A stretch of 64,000 bases of DNA from Megaustenia siamemsis (GCA_032433765.1 JAVIAB010000101.1:66692640-66756639), one strand, 5' to 3'; counted from the first letter of the stretch, positions 24,440 to 35,635 are shown. Notes: generated by a model not told the origin, from the letters alone. A program made the numbers and translations.

Positions 24440-24900
24440 TTATCTCCGTGCTAGCAACCGTTCTCCGTGCAAGTAATTTTTCTCAGGGCAATCCCTCTTT
24501 CTGCCTGCAAGCAACTTTTCTCAGAGGAAGCAGTCTTTCTCCATGCAAGCAACTCTTTATCCATGCAAGAAATATGTCTTCTTGTAAGAAACATTTCTCC
24601 GTTTAAACAGATTCTCTCTGTCTAATCAGGAACTCTCCGTGCAATCAAACCTTCTCTGTGCAAGCAACTTCTATTCGTGCAATCAACTTTTCTTTGTGCA
24701 AGCAACACTTCTGATGCAAGCAACTTTTCTCCGTGCAAACAACTTTTCTCCGTCAAGCAACATTTATAAATGTTAGCAACTTTTCTCCGTCAAGCAACAT
24801 TTATAAATGTTAGCAACTTTTCTCCGTCAAGCAACATTTATAAATGTTAGCAACTTTTCTCCGTGCAAGTAACATTTCTCCATATAAGCAACTTTTCTCC
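24440..24900. repeat. Degenerate 18-20-bp repeats and a 36-bp triplication
   Basis: Loose repeats of TTTTCTCCGTGCAAGCAAC. Within them a 36-bp unit (TTTCTCCGTCAAGCAACATT then TATAAATGTTAGCAAC) occurs three times from about 24745 to 24855. Confidence 0.85.
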
Positions 24901-25097
24901 CTGATTCACTAGCTGAATACATTGCCCATTATCTGGGATCATTAACCGTACTACACTCGTTGAGATTACTCTCTCAATATTATGCTCCGCTTTGTAAATT
25001 TAGAATGCCTCATTAGCCTCATCACCTTTACATGTCATTATTTCATCTAATAGTCTAATTAAGCTTCTTACACTCTAACATGAGGACAGTAAAACAT

Positions 25098-25215
25098 ACA
25101 ACATAATCACTGCAGGTTGTAGAGACAACATAATCACTGCAGGTTGTAGAGACAACATAATCACTGCAGGTTGTAGAAATGTGATTTTATACAAGAATGT
25201 TGGGAATACTATAGA
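25098..25215 (+). mobile_element. LINE D fragment with a 27-bp triplication
   Basis: ACAACATAATCACTGCAGGT is repeated three times with a 27-bp period and then runs into TGTAGAAATGTGATTTTATA and CAAGAATGTTGGGAATACTA, which match LINE D at 58780-58825. A short tandem expansion inside a LINE fragment. Confidence 0.65.
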
Positions 25216-25261
25216 CAGTTAAGGTTACAGGCTTGTGTAAACAAAAAAAATAAATAAATAA

Positions 25262-25503
25262 AGAGCCCCCTTCACGCCAAATGACTTATAGGGAATATGG
25301 TGTTAGTGACCATACATTTTACAAACCTTCAGCACATGATTTCCGGGTTAATGTGGTCGGTATTATGCCCGCGCCGCTTTACTATCCCAGAAAAAATCCG
25401 GTACCCATTTAAAGCTGTGTGAACCCGGAAGCCGTCGGTTGGGATCGAATCCTACCTCTTATCCTTTGTAGTTCAATCCACTAACCACTGAGCTATCGCG
25501 GTT
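25262..25503 (-). mobile_element. tRNA-derived SINE family S1, full-length copy
   Basis: On the minus strand: head CCGCGATAGCTCAGTGGTTA (A box), then GGTAGGATTCGATCCC (B box near 25440-25455), then a tail with GTAATACCGACCACATTA-like sequence and the ATGGTCACTAACACCATATT end. About 240 bp. RNA polymerase III boxes are visible; activity cannot be judged. Other copies: 2636, 25649, 38588, 55874 and 56533. Confidence 0.8.
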
Positions 25504-25648
25504 ACAAGCTTGTGTAGTTCCCATAAAATTAATCTTTAATTAACCAAACTTCCTTCTCATTTTTAGTAAACCGTTGGTCGAGTGTGACACATTCAGAATA
25601 GTGTTTAGAGTTTATTTTATCAAGTAACCATAAAAATAGTAAAGGAAC

Positions 25649-25905
25649 CTCGGTGGCTGAGCGGTTAGTATGTTCGTTTCGAGATCAGAAGGGTCCGGGA
25701 TTGATTCCCAGAAGTGACGGATTCTTTTCGGACCGACAAAAGCCTGGGGTTCATTCAGTCTCTGAAAACGGATATCTTATTTTTTTTTCCTAGGAAGTAA
25801 AGACGGCCAAGCGTGATGCCGACCACATCACTCAAACAAATGTGCCGTGGTCATATAAAAATGTGGTCACTAACAACATATTCCCCATATGCTTATATGC
25901 TAGGA
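25649..25905 (+). mobile_element. SINE with a Leu/Ser-like tRNA head and the S1 tail
   Basis: The head reads ACCTCGGTGGCTGAGCGGTT (A box TGGCTGAGCGG) and GGTCCGGGATTGATTCCC (B box). The downstream part (25790-25900: GGAAGTAAAGACGGCC, TGATGCCGACCACATCACTC, ATGTGGTCACTAACAACATA) is the same tail as family S1. The head differs from that of the other S1 copies, so this may be a related subfamily with a different tRNA origin. It lies 145 bp from an S1 copy in the opposite orientation. Confidence 0.75.
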
Positions 25906-26024
25906 TGGTCCTTTACTTGTTTATTTGTAGTGTTTCAGTATTACACTATGGCGACGTACGCTTCAACGTTGCACATATTTTTGGAAGCAAGTTAATCAAA
26001 TCTGACGATTATTGAACACATATA

Positions 26025-27000
26025 CTAGAAACAAGAAGCAGCTCTTAGAATTGAAGACAAGCATATAGAATATCAAGAAATAAGACAAGGAGTACCACAA
26101 GCATGTGTTCTATCACCTGATCTATTTTCTTTTTACAACTAAATTCATGTTAATAATAATTACGAAAAGGCCTGGCATTAAAGTCGTGGGAAGCAACATA
26201 AGCAGCCTCATATATGCAGATAACAGTTTTGATAGCAGAAAACCAGCAAGATCTACACAATGTATTAGATGAAATTATGACAGAATGTGAACACAATGAC
26301 CTGACCCTTAACATCTAGAAATTATGATAATATAAAAAAAAACACACTCACAGGAATGTGGAGCAAAGGTAAATGGAAAAAGAAAATCATGAAAACAGTG
26401 CACATATACAAATAACTGATATCAATAATAACAACACTAGATTGCAGATGCACTGCACATATTAGAAACATAATAGGACAAGCAAAAACAGAATTACATC
26501 GAATGAAAAACATCCTAATGTAATAAATCAAGTAATTGTCAATGTTAGAAAGCGTGCCCTAAGTGCTACATGGAACCTGTTCTACTATATGGAAGCGAGT
26601 CATGGACGATAAGTAAGACAACATAAAAAAACATTAGCGGTAGCTGAGAAATGGTTTACCAGAAGAATGCTACGAATTCCATGGATAGCAAAATTTACAA
26701 ATGAAGAATGTTTAAAATGAGCTGGAGAAAGAATAAATATCATCAAAATCATAAGAAAGTGGAACACTTATTGGGCATGTGATACGAAAAGGAGACAATG
26801 AGAATAATATAACATAGTAAATGGAAAGGCGAGCAGAGGAAAATCAAGAGAACAAAATATTGAACAGCTTATTCAAATAACATAAAAGATAACTGACTGA
26901 AATTATGACATGCATGCAGGTATGACGAATGTGGTGAGAAATGGTCACCCACGCCAACTGGTATGGCACTGACGATGTTGATGATGATGGTGATGATGAT
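26025..27000 (+). mobile_element. LINE family A-like copy, RT to 3' end
   Basis: Starts with a decayed RT motif B (IRQGVPQACVLSPDLF near 26080-26130). The catalytic loop region follows near 26205 (SLIYADNSFD type), then the thumb and the C-terminus (GSESWTI near 26590, WFTRRMLRIPWIAKFTNEE near 26650-26705, IGHVIRKGDNE near 26768). It ends CCAACTGGTATGGCACTGAC with a GATGATGGTGATGATGATGA tail. Frameshifts and stops throughout. Confidence 0.8.
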
Positions 27001-27004
27001 GAGT

Positions 27005-28825
27005 AAATCATCAAATAACGTCAGTAGTATGGTATCACATCTTTGATATTAGCCCGGAATACTTCATGAATAAAGGCAGCAACATTGATCATCATTATTT
27101 TTTTTAAAGCAAAAAATTTGTATTGGACGTTTAAAATATAACAATACACTTATAACACCATGAGCTCTTCAGATAGTGTACACATCACAACTATTTTGTG
27201 AAATGTGTTTTTTTAAAAATAAAAGATGTATACCTTCCCTTACAGATATTGGTAAATGATGTGTTCTAGAGCTTACATGATTGTAACAAATCAATTGTTC
27301 ACAATCTGTGATCATCATTATCATCATATAATGTTGCAATTTTCATAGGCCAAAGTCCACAGATACCATCAAACACTCTATTCCACAGCGACGTGTAACT
27401 AGACCCTGCAGTGAGAACCAGTATTCACGACTTTCTATTACGTTAGCACACACGGCAAACACCAAGGTCCATCAGTAGCCAGTAGTTGGGTGTAACGTAC
27501 ATTCTTATAAGGTCTGGTGACAACTCTACAACAAAGGAACACAACACAACTATCACGATTCCACTTACATACAGCCGTCTTCAGAAAACAAGAACAACGA
27601 CAACACACGACGAGGCACAGATAACTATTGCTACATCTAGGATGATTGGGACAGGCACGTTAGGGAAAAGTGGACGGAGGGATAACAGATGAGATAATGA
27701 CATGAGAGAGAAATATGTGCTAAATGTTGAAGAATAGGTGAGACGTGGAAATATGGAAGTATAAGTGTATCTAGAGTAATGATAATATATAAAAATGAGA
27801 CTTATCTTGTAGGGAGGATTCGTCCGTTCCCAGTGATCGATGGCAGTCAAATGTTAGAGGAAGGACTTACTAGTCCCGTGGTTATAATTAGTCACGTGGT
27901 TAGAACATAGATCAGACAGGCTGTGACGCAGCCAAGCGAGATATAGTTAAAGACGAGATAAGATAAAGAGGATCCGTAAGTGTGAAATCAAACTAAGCCA
28001 ACATAGCTTACTTACCCTAGCGATGAGTGGTGCGTATTGAGGGGCAGGTGCTGATAATGAAGTCCTAAAAGCTGGGCAAGCCGGCCAGACATACACAGCC
28101 AAGGTAGTTATCAGATATGCGTGATAAGGGGTTATCGAGATATGCAGAAATTGACCTGAAGAAGACATGTCTGGTGGTGGGGGCCTAGAGCGTAGGAGGG
28201 GAGGAGAAAAAGGAGAGGAGAGACAGGTTCAGAAAAGGGGGAAGAGGGAAAGAAGAAGAAGAGAAGGAAGAGAGGAGGGAGAGAGGATTACTCGTAGGAC
28301 AGGAATATATTGATACCCGTGGGGTGAGGCAGCCTTTCAGGGTGATAAGGCGATTCTCTAAACTGAAGAACATGATACCAGGCCAGTTACTAGGACATCC
28401 CCCTTACCCTGATGCCACTGAGAGTTGAAGTGTGATGTTATACGGGTGCCTGCATCCCGAGTGATGACATACAGATGTACACGGCAATTGCCCCCCTCCC
28501 CCGAGACGATTTCCTGATTCGTCCATGCGGTCAACCTGCATGGCTTACATTTGTTGGCATAGATAATGTAACGCGATGCACACGTGGATCCCTCTCTAAT
28601 CTCAAAAGGACCATTGGGGAAGCGAACCGTATCTGTCCGGAGGACGTGGTTGCACGTTTTGCATAAACTGCGATTACAGCGGATTATTTCCCGAAGACTG
28701 TGGGGGAGGCAGGAAGGTGGCTCCTGACCAGCATGTCACTCAAGTTACGATCACGCTTGAAGGCCACTAATGGGGAGATCGGGGAGAAGAAGACGGATAG
28801 TGGAGTCGGTACGGAGAATAGGGAA
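27005..28825. other. No gene recognised
   Basis: Higher in GC than its surroundings from about 27800 on. Contains a purine tract (28190-28290) and several 60-90-codon frames without motifs. It may be the remnant of an unrecognised transposon, but neither terminal repeats nor a coding domain could be seen. Confidence 0.5.
28190..28290. repeat. Purine-rich low-complexity tract
   Basis: About 100 bp that is almost only A and G on the plus strand (GGAGGGGAGGAGAAAAAGGA style). No repeat unit. Confidence 0.8.
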
Positions 28826-29000
28826 TTAGTGGTGAATGGCTATGATTATCACTTAGTGGTGAATGGCTATGATCACCATGTAGTTATAAATGACTATGAT
28901 CACCATGTAGTTATAAATGACTATGATCACCATGTAGTTATGAATGACTATAATTACAATGTAGTGGCGAATGACAATGATTGCCATGTAGGGATGAGGG
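28826..29000 (+). repeat. 30-bp minisatellite in an open frame
   Basis: Five to six 30-bp units inside a 114-codon frame (28700-29044), translating as VVNGYDHHVV, VINDYDHHVV and so on. The unit length is a multiple of three, which keeps the frame open. No signal peptide, known domain or conserved homologue is visible; a real protein is unlikely. Confidence 0.7.
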
Positions 29001-29049
29001 TGATGGGGAGAGTGAGCACGACCCTGTCAGAGGGGGACGGGTAGAGGGG

Positions 29050-31014
29050 GTGAGAGCAGCCTGGGGTGAGGTGAGAGCAGCCTGACGTGAGGTGAGAGCA
29101 GCCTGGCGTAACGTGGGAGCAGCCTGGCGTGAGGTGAGAGCAGCCTGACATGATGTGAGAGCAGTCTGTCGTGAGGTGAGAGCAGCCTGACATGATGTGA
29201 GAGCAGTCTGTCGTGAGGTGACAGCAGCCTGACATGATGTGAGAGCAGCCTGGCGTGAGGTGAGAGCAGCCTGACATGATGTGAGAGCAGTCTGTCGTGA
29301 GGTGACAGCAGCCTGGCGTGAGGTGAGAGCAGCCTGACGTGAGGTGAGAGCAGCCTAACATGAGGTGAGAGCAGCCTGACGTTAGGTGAGAGCAGCCTGG
29401 CGTAAGGTGAGAGCAGCCTGACGTGAGGTGAGAGCAGCCTGACGTGAGGTGAGAGCAACCTGGCGTAAGGTGGGAGCAGCCTGGCTTGAGGTGAGAGCAG
29501 CCTGACATGATGTGAGAGCAGTCTGTCGTGAGGTGAGAGCAGCCTGACATGATGTGAGAGCAGTCTGTCGTGAGGTGACAGCAGCCTGACATGATGTGAG
29601 AGCAGCCTGGCGTGAGGTGAGAGCAGCTGACATGATGAGAGAGCAGTCTGTCGTGAGGTGACAGCAGCCTGGCGTGAGGTGAGAGCAGCCTGACGTGAGG
29701 TGAGAGCAGCCTGACATGAGGTGAGAGAAGCCTGACGTGAGGTGAGAGCAGCCTGGCGTGAGGTGAGAGCAGCCTGACATGAAGTGAGAGCAGCCTGACG
29801 TGAGGTGAGAGCAGCCTGGCGTGAGGTGAGAGCAGCCTGGCGTGAGGTGAGAGCAGCCTGACGTTAGGTGAGAGCAGCCTGACGTGAGGTGAGAGCAGCC
29901 TGACGTTAGGTGAGAGCAGCCTGACGTTAGGTGAGAGCAGCCTGACGTTAGGTGAGAGCAGCCTGACGTTAGGTGAGAGCAGCCTGACGTGAGGTGAGAG
30001 CAGCCTGGCGTGAGGTGAGAGCAGCCTGACGTGAGGTGAGAGCAGCCTGGCGTGAGGTGAGAGCAGCCTGACGTGAGGTGAGAGCAACCTGGCGTGAGGT
30101 GAGAGCAACCTGACGTTAGGTGAGAGCAGCCTGACGTGAGGTGAGAGCAACCTGACGTTAGGTGAGAGCAGCCTGACGTTAGGTGAGAGCAGCCTGACGT
30201 TAGGTGAGAGCAGCCTGACGTTAGGTGAGAGCAGCCTGGCGTGAGGTGAGAGCAGCCTGACGTGAGGTGAGAGCAACCTGGCGTGAGGTGAGAGAAGCCT
30301 GACGTTAGGTGAGAGCAGCCTGGCGTGAGGATAGAGCAGCCTGACGTTAGGTGAGAGCAGCCTGACGTTAGGTGAGAGCAGCCTGGCGTGAGGTGAGAGC
30401 AGCCTGACGTTAGGTGAGAGCAGCCTGGCGTGAGGTGACAGCAGCCTGACATGATGTGAGAGCAGCCTGGCGTGAGGTGAGAGCAGCCTGGCGTGAGGTG
30501 AGAGCAGCCTGACGTGAGGTGAGAGCAACCTGGCGTGAGGTGAGAGCAACCTGACGTTAGGTGAGAGCAGCCTGACGTGAGGTGAGAGCAACCTGGCGTG
30601 AGGTGAGAGCAGCCTGACGTGAGGTGAGAGCAACCTGGCATGAGGTGAGAGCAACGTGACGTTAGGTGAGAGCAGCCTGACGTGAGGTGAGAGCAACCTG
30701 GCGTGAGGTGAGAGCAGCCTGACGTGAGGTGAAAGCAACCTGACGTTAGGTGAGAGCAGCCTGACGTGAGGTGAGAGCAACCTGACGTTAGGTGAGAGCA
30801 GCCTGACGTGAGGTGAGAGCAGCCTGACGTGAGGTGAGAGCAGCCTGACATGATGTGAGAGCAGCCTGGCGTTAGGTGAGAGCAGCCTGACGTTAGGTGA
30901 GAGCAGCCTGACGTGAGGTGAGAGCAACCTGACGTTAGGTGAGAGCAGCCTGGCGTGAGGTGAGATCAGCCTGGCGTGAGGTGAGAGCAGCCTGACGTGA
31001 GGTGAGAGCAGCCA
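29050..31014. repeat. 21-bp satellite, about 93 units
   Basis: A 21-bp unit, CCTGACGTGAGGTGAGAGCA plus G, with common variants (ACGTGAGG, ACGTTAGG, GCGTGAGG, ACATGATG). Because 21 is a multiple of three and the unit has no stop on the minus strand, frames of 143, 489 and 713 codons appear there (repeats of LLSPHVR or GCSHLTS). I regard these as artefacts. The array starts where the Penelope-like ORF breaks off on its 3' side. Confidence 0.95.
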
Positions 31015-31029
31015 GGCATGAGCTGCCGA

Positions 31030-32880
31030 GAACTCGTCGAAGGGCAGCAAAGAAAGCTGATTCTGGGTAGAGGCGTCGGTGAGAAAGTCGAGCATCAGGT
31101 GGGCAATGTGTAGGATTTCTTCATCGTTCTGGCAAAGGAGACGAAGTCAGAGTAAATGTCAATGGTGAAGTGAGCTCCAGCGCAATGGTCCATGAGAGGA
31201 ATCGTAGCGGAGAAAACTATGGCAATCAGTAGTTTTGTAGATGACCGAGGCAAGTAGACCAGAGACACCTAAGGAAACTGATGTTTTACAAGGTGACAGA
31301 GAAGGTGGAATTATGGGAAGTGATATGGATCGAGAAGTGAACATATCCAATATACTCGATAAATAAGGAGATATTCTCCTCGGAAAGTGCAGTCAGATCA
31401 ATGCGGTCAACATTTCACATATGGGACGACGAGGAAGATAGCCCTGTAGGTGTGGATGATCTGGTGCTCCAGGTAACCCATGACAACACAAGCGTACCAA
31501 GCGCCCAAATTTGATGCCCATTGCCGCACCACTAATTTGGTTGAAGAAGTGGCCTTGAACTCGAAGGAGTTGAGGTTAAGGACTAGTTCCGCCAGACGGA
31601 GGAGTACGTCAGTAACGTTAGAAGGTGGATTCCACTTAAGACGACATAATTTGTGAGCTCGAAGGCCGTCGGTGCGGGAAATAGAGGTGTACAGGGAGCA
31701 GACATCCATGACAAAGAAGCGGTAGGTGCGGTCAGGAGCAAGAGTGATGATGGAGGCAAAGAGTATTGTTGGTGTCTTTGGTATATGAATGTATGCCCAT
31801 GTCTTTAGGCCGAAAGACAATGTCTTTAAAGTCGGACATGTGTACTGTTGGACATGAGATGGAAGAGACAAGACGCTGTACTTTCGAATCGTGGCTGTGT
31901 ATCTTAGGGAGCATGTAGAAATAGGGTCTGTCCAAGCCATGTTAGGGGAGGATCATACAGATCGAGCTAGAAGGAAGTTATCCTCCCTGAATGCACTTAA
32001 GAATCGTTCGCCGTACAGTGGCATTATTGGAGACAGTGGCATCAATGGAGGCTGAAAGGTAGAATATCTTGTCAGATAATTATCCATCTCCTTCAAGAAT
32101 ATAAAGGTCTTTCCTCCATATAACCAGCGAGCCACCATTATCACTAGGTTTGATGACAATGTCATCGCGTTGTCGAAAATCCTGAAGGGCCTGGTATTCC
32201 TCAGGGCCTGAATTCAAATGTCGGAGTCTGAAGGGACGAAGTGCTTTGATACCCCGGAATGTGGTTCTAATAAACAGGTGCAGAGCGTGCGATTAGCCTG
32301 CGGAAGGAGCTCAGTCAGATTAGCAAGAGGAGAAAATGGCGAATTCGTCACCAAGAGAAAATTGAGAAAGAGAATTAGGATGAAGATACAAGTAAACCTT
32401 TCGTCGTTAGTTGTTTGTAGTACTCGTGTACGTCACGTAGTCGTCTGTAGTACTCGTGTACGTCACGTAGTCGTCTGCAGTACTCGTGTACGTTACGTAG
32501 TCGTCTGTAGTACACGTGTACGTCACGTAGTCGTCTGTAGTACACGTGTACGTCACGTAGTCGTCTGCAGTACTCATGTACGTCACGTAGTCGTTTCTAG
32601 TACTCGTGTACGTCACGTAGTCGTCTGTAGTACTCATGTACGTCACGTAGTCGTTTCTAGTACTCGTGCACGTCACGTAGTCGTCTGTAGTACTCATGTA
32701 CGTCACGTAGTCGTTTCTAGTACTCGTGCACGTCACGTAGTCGTCTGTAGTACTCATGTACGTCACGTAGTCGTTTCTATTACTCGTGTACGTCACGTAA
32801 GAGAGGTAGTGAGTCGCTCGCGGGACGAAGGGGGCAAACTTAAGACTTGCTGAGAGGAGAGCGTTCATGTTTGAAATTAG
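31030..32880 (-). pseudogene. Penelope-like element reverse transcriptase, broken
   Basis: Minus-strand pieces in order: about 32860-32800 (MNALLSASLKFAPFVP, the LS.GL.F.P start of Penelope-type ORFs), a 30-bp minisatellite inside it, about 32380-31955 (HFVPSDSDI, a decayed KP.DKGG-like stretch, LVIMVARWLYGGKTF), 31935-31407 (YFYMLPKIH, LVSSISCPTV, VMDVCSLYTSI, LLRLAELVLNLNSFEF), 31350-31159 (VIYKTTDCHSFLRYDSSH) and about 31130-31040 (LMLDFLTDA). These are the conserved RT blocks of Penelope-like elements. The YxDD block is not intact and at least three frameshifts are present. The GIY-YIG endonuclease that may follow is absent; the 21-bp satellite takes its place. Confidence 0.85.
32400..32797. 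repeat. 30-bp minisatellite inside the Penelope-like ORF, 13 units
   Basis: Unit TGTAGTACTCGTGTACGTCA plus CGTAGTCGTC. Open on both strands (VVCSTRVRHV forward, YVTYTSTTDD reverse), which explains the 211- and 165-codon frames covering it. Each unit holds GTACGTCACGTA, a near-palindrome. Flanked on both sides by Penelope-like coding sequence, so it expanded within the element. Confidence 0.93.
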
Positions 32881-33539
32881 GCAAATCAAAGGCAATACAG
32901 ACACTAGGGAGTTGGAGTCCTCTTGTACCCGTTCCGGTGTCGAGGGAGATACAAAGTTCTGTTTCTCAACATCCTGGAGGCATCATTCCTTGTCAATTGA
33001 TGTTTGTGTTGCACTTATTTGATGATGTCTGTCAATATTGCTCTGGGTCCTCCACTTGTCAGTCTCGGTCTCTTGCCGCCATCATTCCTTGTCAATTGAT
33101 TATTATGTTGCACTTCTTTGATGCTGTCTGTCCATCTTACTCTGGGTCTAGTAAAAGGACAAAAGAGTACATCGAGTCCCTAATGAGACACTTCGGTGTT
33201 CTCCTCTATACCTTTTTTCTGGGCCCCTTGCCCCTTATTTGTTTTTATTGTACCCCACTCTCGGACATCTCACTCTTGCTGCCTTTTAAGCACCTGTTGG
33301 TCTTCTGTTCTTTTCTTTCTCCGTTTTGTTTGCACACTGGCCCCTGTGTGAACTCTTCTGGTTCCGTGTGCATTTGCGCACATTTCTGCACGTTTTTGTA
33401 CGTTCACGACAGCCGCACTTGGTTGCTATTTCCTTTTCGTTTTGACCTCGGTTTACACTCAGAATAGATAATTGTGTTTTCTTTAACACATTTCGATTGT
33501 TTTTGTTTTGGTTGTTTCGTTATTAGTTTTGTGTGTTTT

Positions 33540-33680
33540 TTTTTGTTTGTTCCTGCTGAAGGCCTATTGGGCCGAAACGTCGTTTAGTCTATGTCGTCCA
33601 TTTATCACGTAAAGCTTCTTACATACCATTTTTTTCTATTTTTTAAATTTTTCCTTACTCTGGGTCTGCCTCGTGTCTGT
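33540..33680 (+). mobile_element. Hammerhead-like short element, copy 1
   Basis: Core at 33553-33581: CTGCTGA, then GGCC and GGCC able to pair with a 5-base loop, then GAAACGTC. Hammerhead ribozymes of Penelope-like elements have CTGATGA, a short stem II and GAAAC(G)TC with a minimal stem III. Here position 4 of the first box is C instead of A, which should lower or abolish cleavage. Downstream GTCGTCCATTTATCACGTAA and CATACCATTTTTTTCTA are shared with the copies at 44515 and 47798. The short ORF track here has no meaning. Confidence 0.6.
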
Positions 33681-34261
33681 CTCGGTCTCGTCTTTTAATA
33701 TTATGATTCGTATGGTAAGAAGTCACACGAGATACTTTCTAGATAGTCAAACTAGTTTATTTGTTGTTCCTGTTTATAATTCATGATTAACCCAATGTTA
33801 TGGCCGTGCGAGATGTGTTTAGGAATTATAATTTGACATTTCAATTTCAGATGAGAGAAGCAGGCCAATACGTAAGTGGTGTATTATCTAAACCGCGACA
33901 CTAAGGATCACACACACAATTTGTTCACACACCATTACCAGTCACGTGATCATGTAAGAGCAATCAGTCAATGTTAAGTTAACAATCATAATATTTTTTT
34001 GTATTCGTTCGCCGGCTTTTGACCTCTGTCGAGGTTCCTAATGATTAGGAGCCGAATTTTGCGTGGTAATCCGTTTTTCCCTGGAGCCGTGCGCACATGG
34101 GTTCCTCGCCGATCAGGCAGATAACTCCGTCTTCGGAGGTACTCATATTTTTTTCCGTTCATGAGTAATTGACGTTTCAAGCCGGGCCTCGCTGCTAAGA
34201 GTAATCATGAATTACATTTGCAGGTAGGTTAGCCAGAGATATTCTGACGATATACATTGAA

Positions 34262-34606
34262 TGTGGTGGCCACGGTAGCCTACTTGGGAAAACTACCCGA
34301 CCGGCCTACCGACGGTCGAATATCCCGTGTTCGATTTCCGCTGGAAGCAGTATGAATTGTACTCGTAGTTGGTAAAAAAAACACCACCGCGACCGACCCA
34401 GCCGCTGGCAGACTCTTTGGATACTAGGGTAGGACTCTGGGAAGGTGAGGAATGCCACCTCGCATCGTGAGTTTCCATGTTTGAAGCGACACTGTCCAGA
34501 AGTCTCCGAAAACGTCTAGATAGGCGGCCGAGCACATATGTGTGAAAACTCGCGTGCTAAGCCGCCGATTCAAGTCTTGTATTTTACCTTTACCTTCAAG
34601 GTCTTT
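34262..34606 (+). mobile_element. tRNA-derived SINE family S2, copy 1
   Basis: Starts GGCCACGGTAGCCTACTTGG (A box GTAGCCTACTTGG) and has GTGTTCGATTTCC (B box) near 34327. It ends with CTTGTATTTTACCTTTACCT. The same 345-bp sequence lies at 56897-57247 in reverse. Both copies contain the GGGAAGGTGAGGAATGCC block and the TCGCATCGTGAGTTTC block. Confidence 0.78.
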
Positions 34607-34859
34607 GTGTGGTAAAACAAAAATCACTGCCCACGGAATGTGACCTAATGTAACCCGTGAAAACAGCTTCACATCTCAGTATTGACACTACAGCTCAATG
34701 AAACAGGAGTTATAATCATGCTTTTGTCTTCCTCTACTTCCGCTCCACCATCACATCATTTCTGGGATTGGTAGTTGGAACACACGCTCCATCAACCTTC
34801 TCCGTTGATCGTTACATTCCGTCATTCGTCGGATATTAGAAATACGTAGCGAAACCTTC

Positions 34860-35025
34860 TAATTTTGCGTTACGTGGTTACGGTTAGTCGAATGCTCCGG
34901 CATCACAGCAAATCAATTAATATCCACAATTGTTCAACCGCCCGTGCCAGTGGAATCATCCGAATTAACATCTCATCTCTCTGAAGGATTCAAACAAAGA
35001 AAGAAAGGCAGCAGCAGTCGTCATA
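34860..35025 (-). repeat. Dispersed repeat family R1, copy 2 (truncated)
   Basis: Reverse complement of the last 160 bp of copy 1 (195-540): GGTTACGGTTAGTCGAATGC, CCGGCATCACAGCAAATCA, CCGCCCGTGCCAGTGGAATC and GAAGGATTCAAACAAAGAAA. Confidence 0.75.
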
Positions 35026-35559
35026 TCTGATATCGTTATATATAATAGTCAAAGATCTTGATAAATGTGTGCTATATTCATTTTCGACTACTTGTGTTGT
35101 TACCCATTTTTAATTTGTGCAAAGAATTGACATCACACGAGTGTAGCTTTACATTTTGTTCATGACACCAAGTTGTGTAGTTGTACCGTCGCTATGTTAT
35201 TGCGTGATGGAAAGAAAGGGAAAATAGTCCATACAGCAGAAAATCTGCGTCATATCCTGTTCTCAGGGATCTGACACAAAACAACCGACTTTAATACGCC
35301 ATAGGCAGAAGGAGTTACAGTGTTCGCAGTAGTTCATAAATAGACAGGAAAAGCTGGGGCAAATCGTAATACTCATAGTCACCCCACTATTTGAGACGAT
35401 GAATTAATTTACCGTCAAAATAAAAAAAAGAAAGAGTTCAAATAAAGATAAATTCTGCCACTCAAAGAAAGAAAACGTGTGTGTGTGTGGGGAGGGGGGG
35501 GGGGCAAAGGGAGAATGTTTTCTTCAAAATAGAACTGGAAAGCAAGGAAGTCATCCAAA

Positions 35560-35635
35560 TGGGGGCATCGAGGAGTACAGCATCACCTACGCCAGCAAGC
35601 ATGGTACTTGATGATGAGGATAATGATGATATATG
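35560..35635 (+). mobile_element. LINE family D 3' terminus
   Basis: ATCACCTACGCCAGCAAGCA followed by TGGTACTTGATGATGAGGA matches the last 50 bp of LINE D (59080-59117). Nothing else of the element remains. Confidence 0.65.

Noticed and set aside
25649..25720. A functional tRNA gene
   Set aside because: A- and B-box motifs are present, but the cloverleaf does not close and the SINE tail follows directly.
29382..30851. 489-codon frame rich in Cys, Ser and His
   Set aside because: It is the second reading frame of the 21-bp satellite; there is no independent evidence of coding.
32218..32853. 211-codon plus-strand protein
   Set aside because: Mostly the 30-bp minisatellite; the flanks are antisense to the Penelope-like ORF.
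32847..33467. 206-codon plus-strand frame
   Set aside because: No domain, signal or repeat pattern of a real protein was recognised; its left part overlaps Penelope-like sequence in antisense. Left unannotated as a gene.
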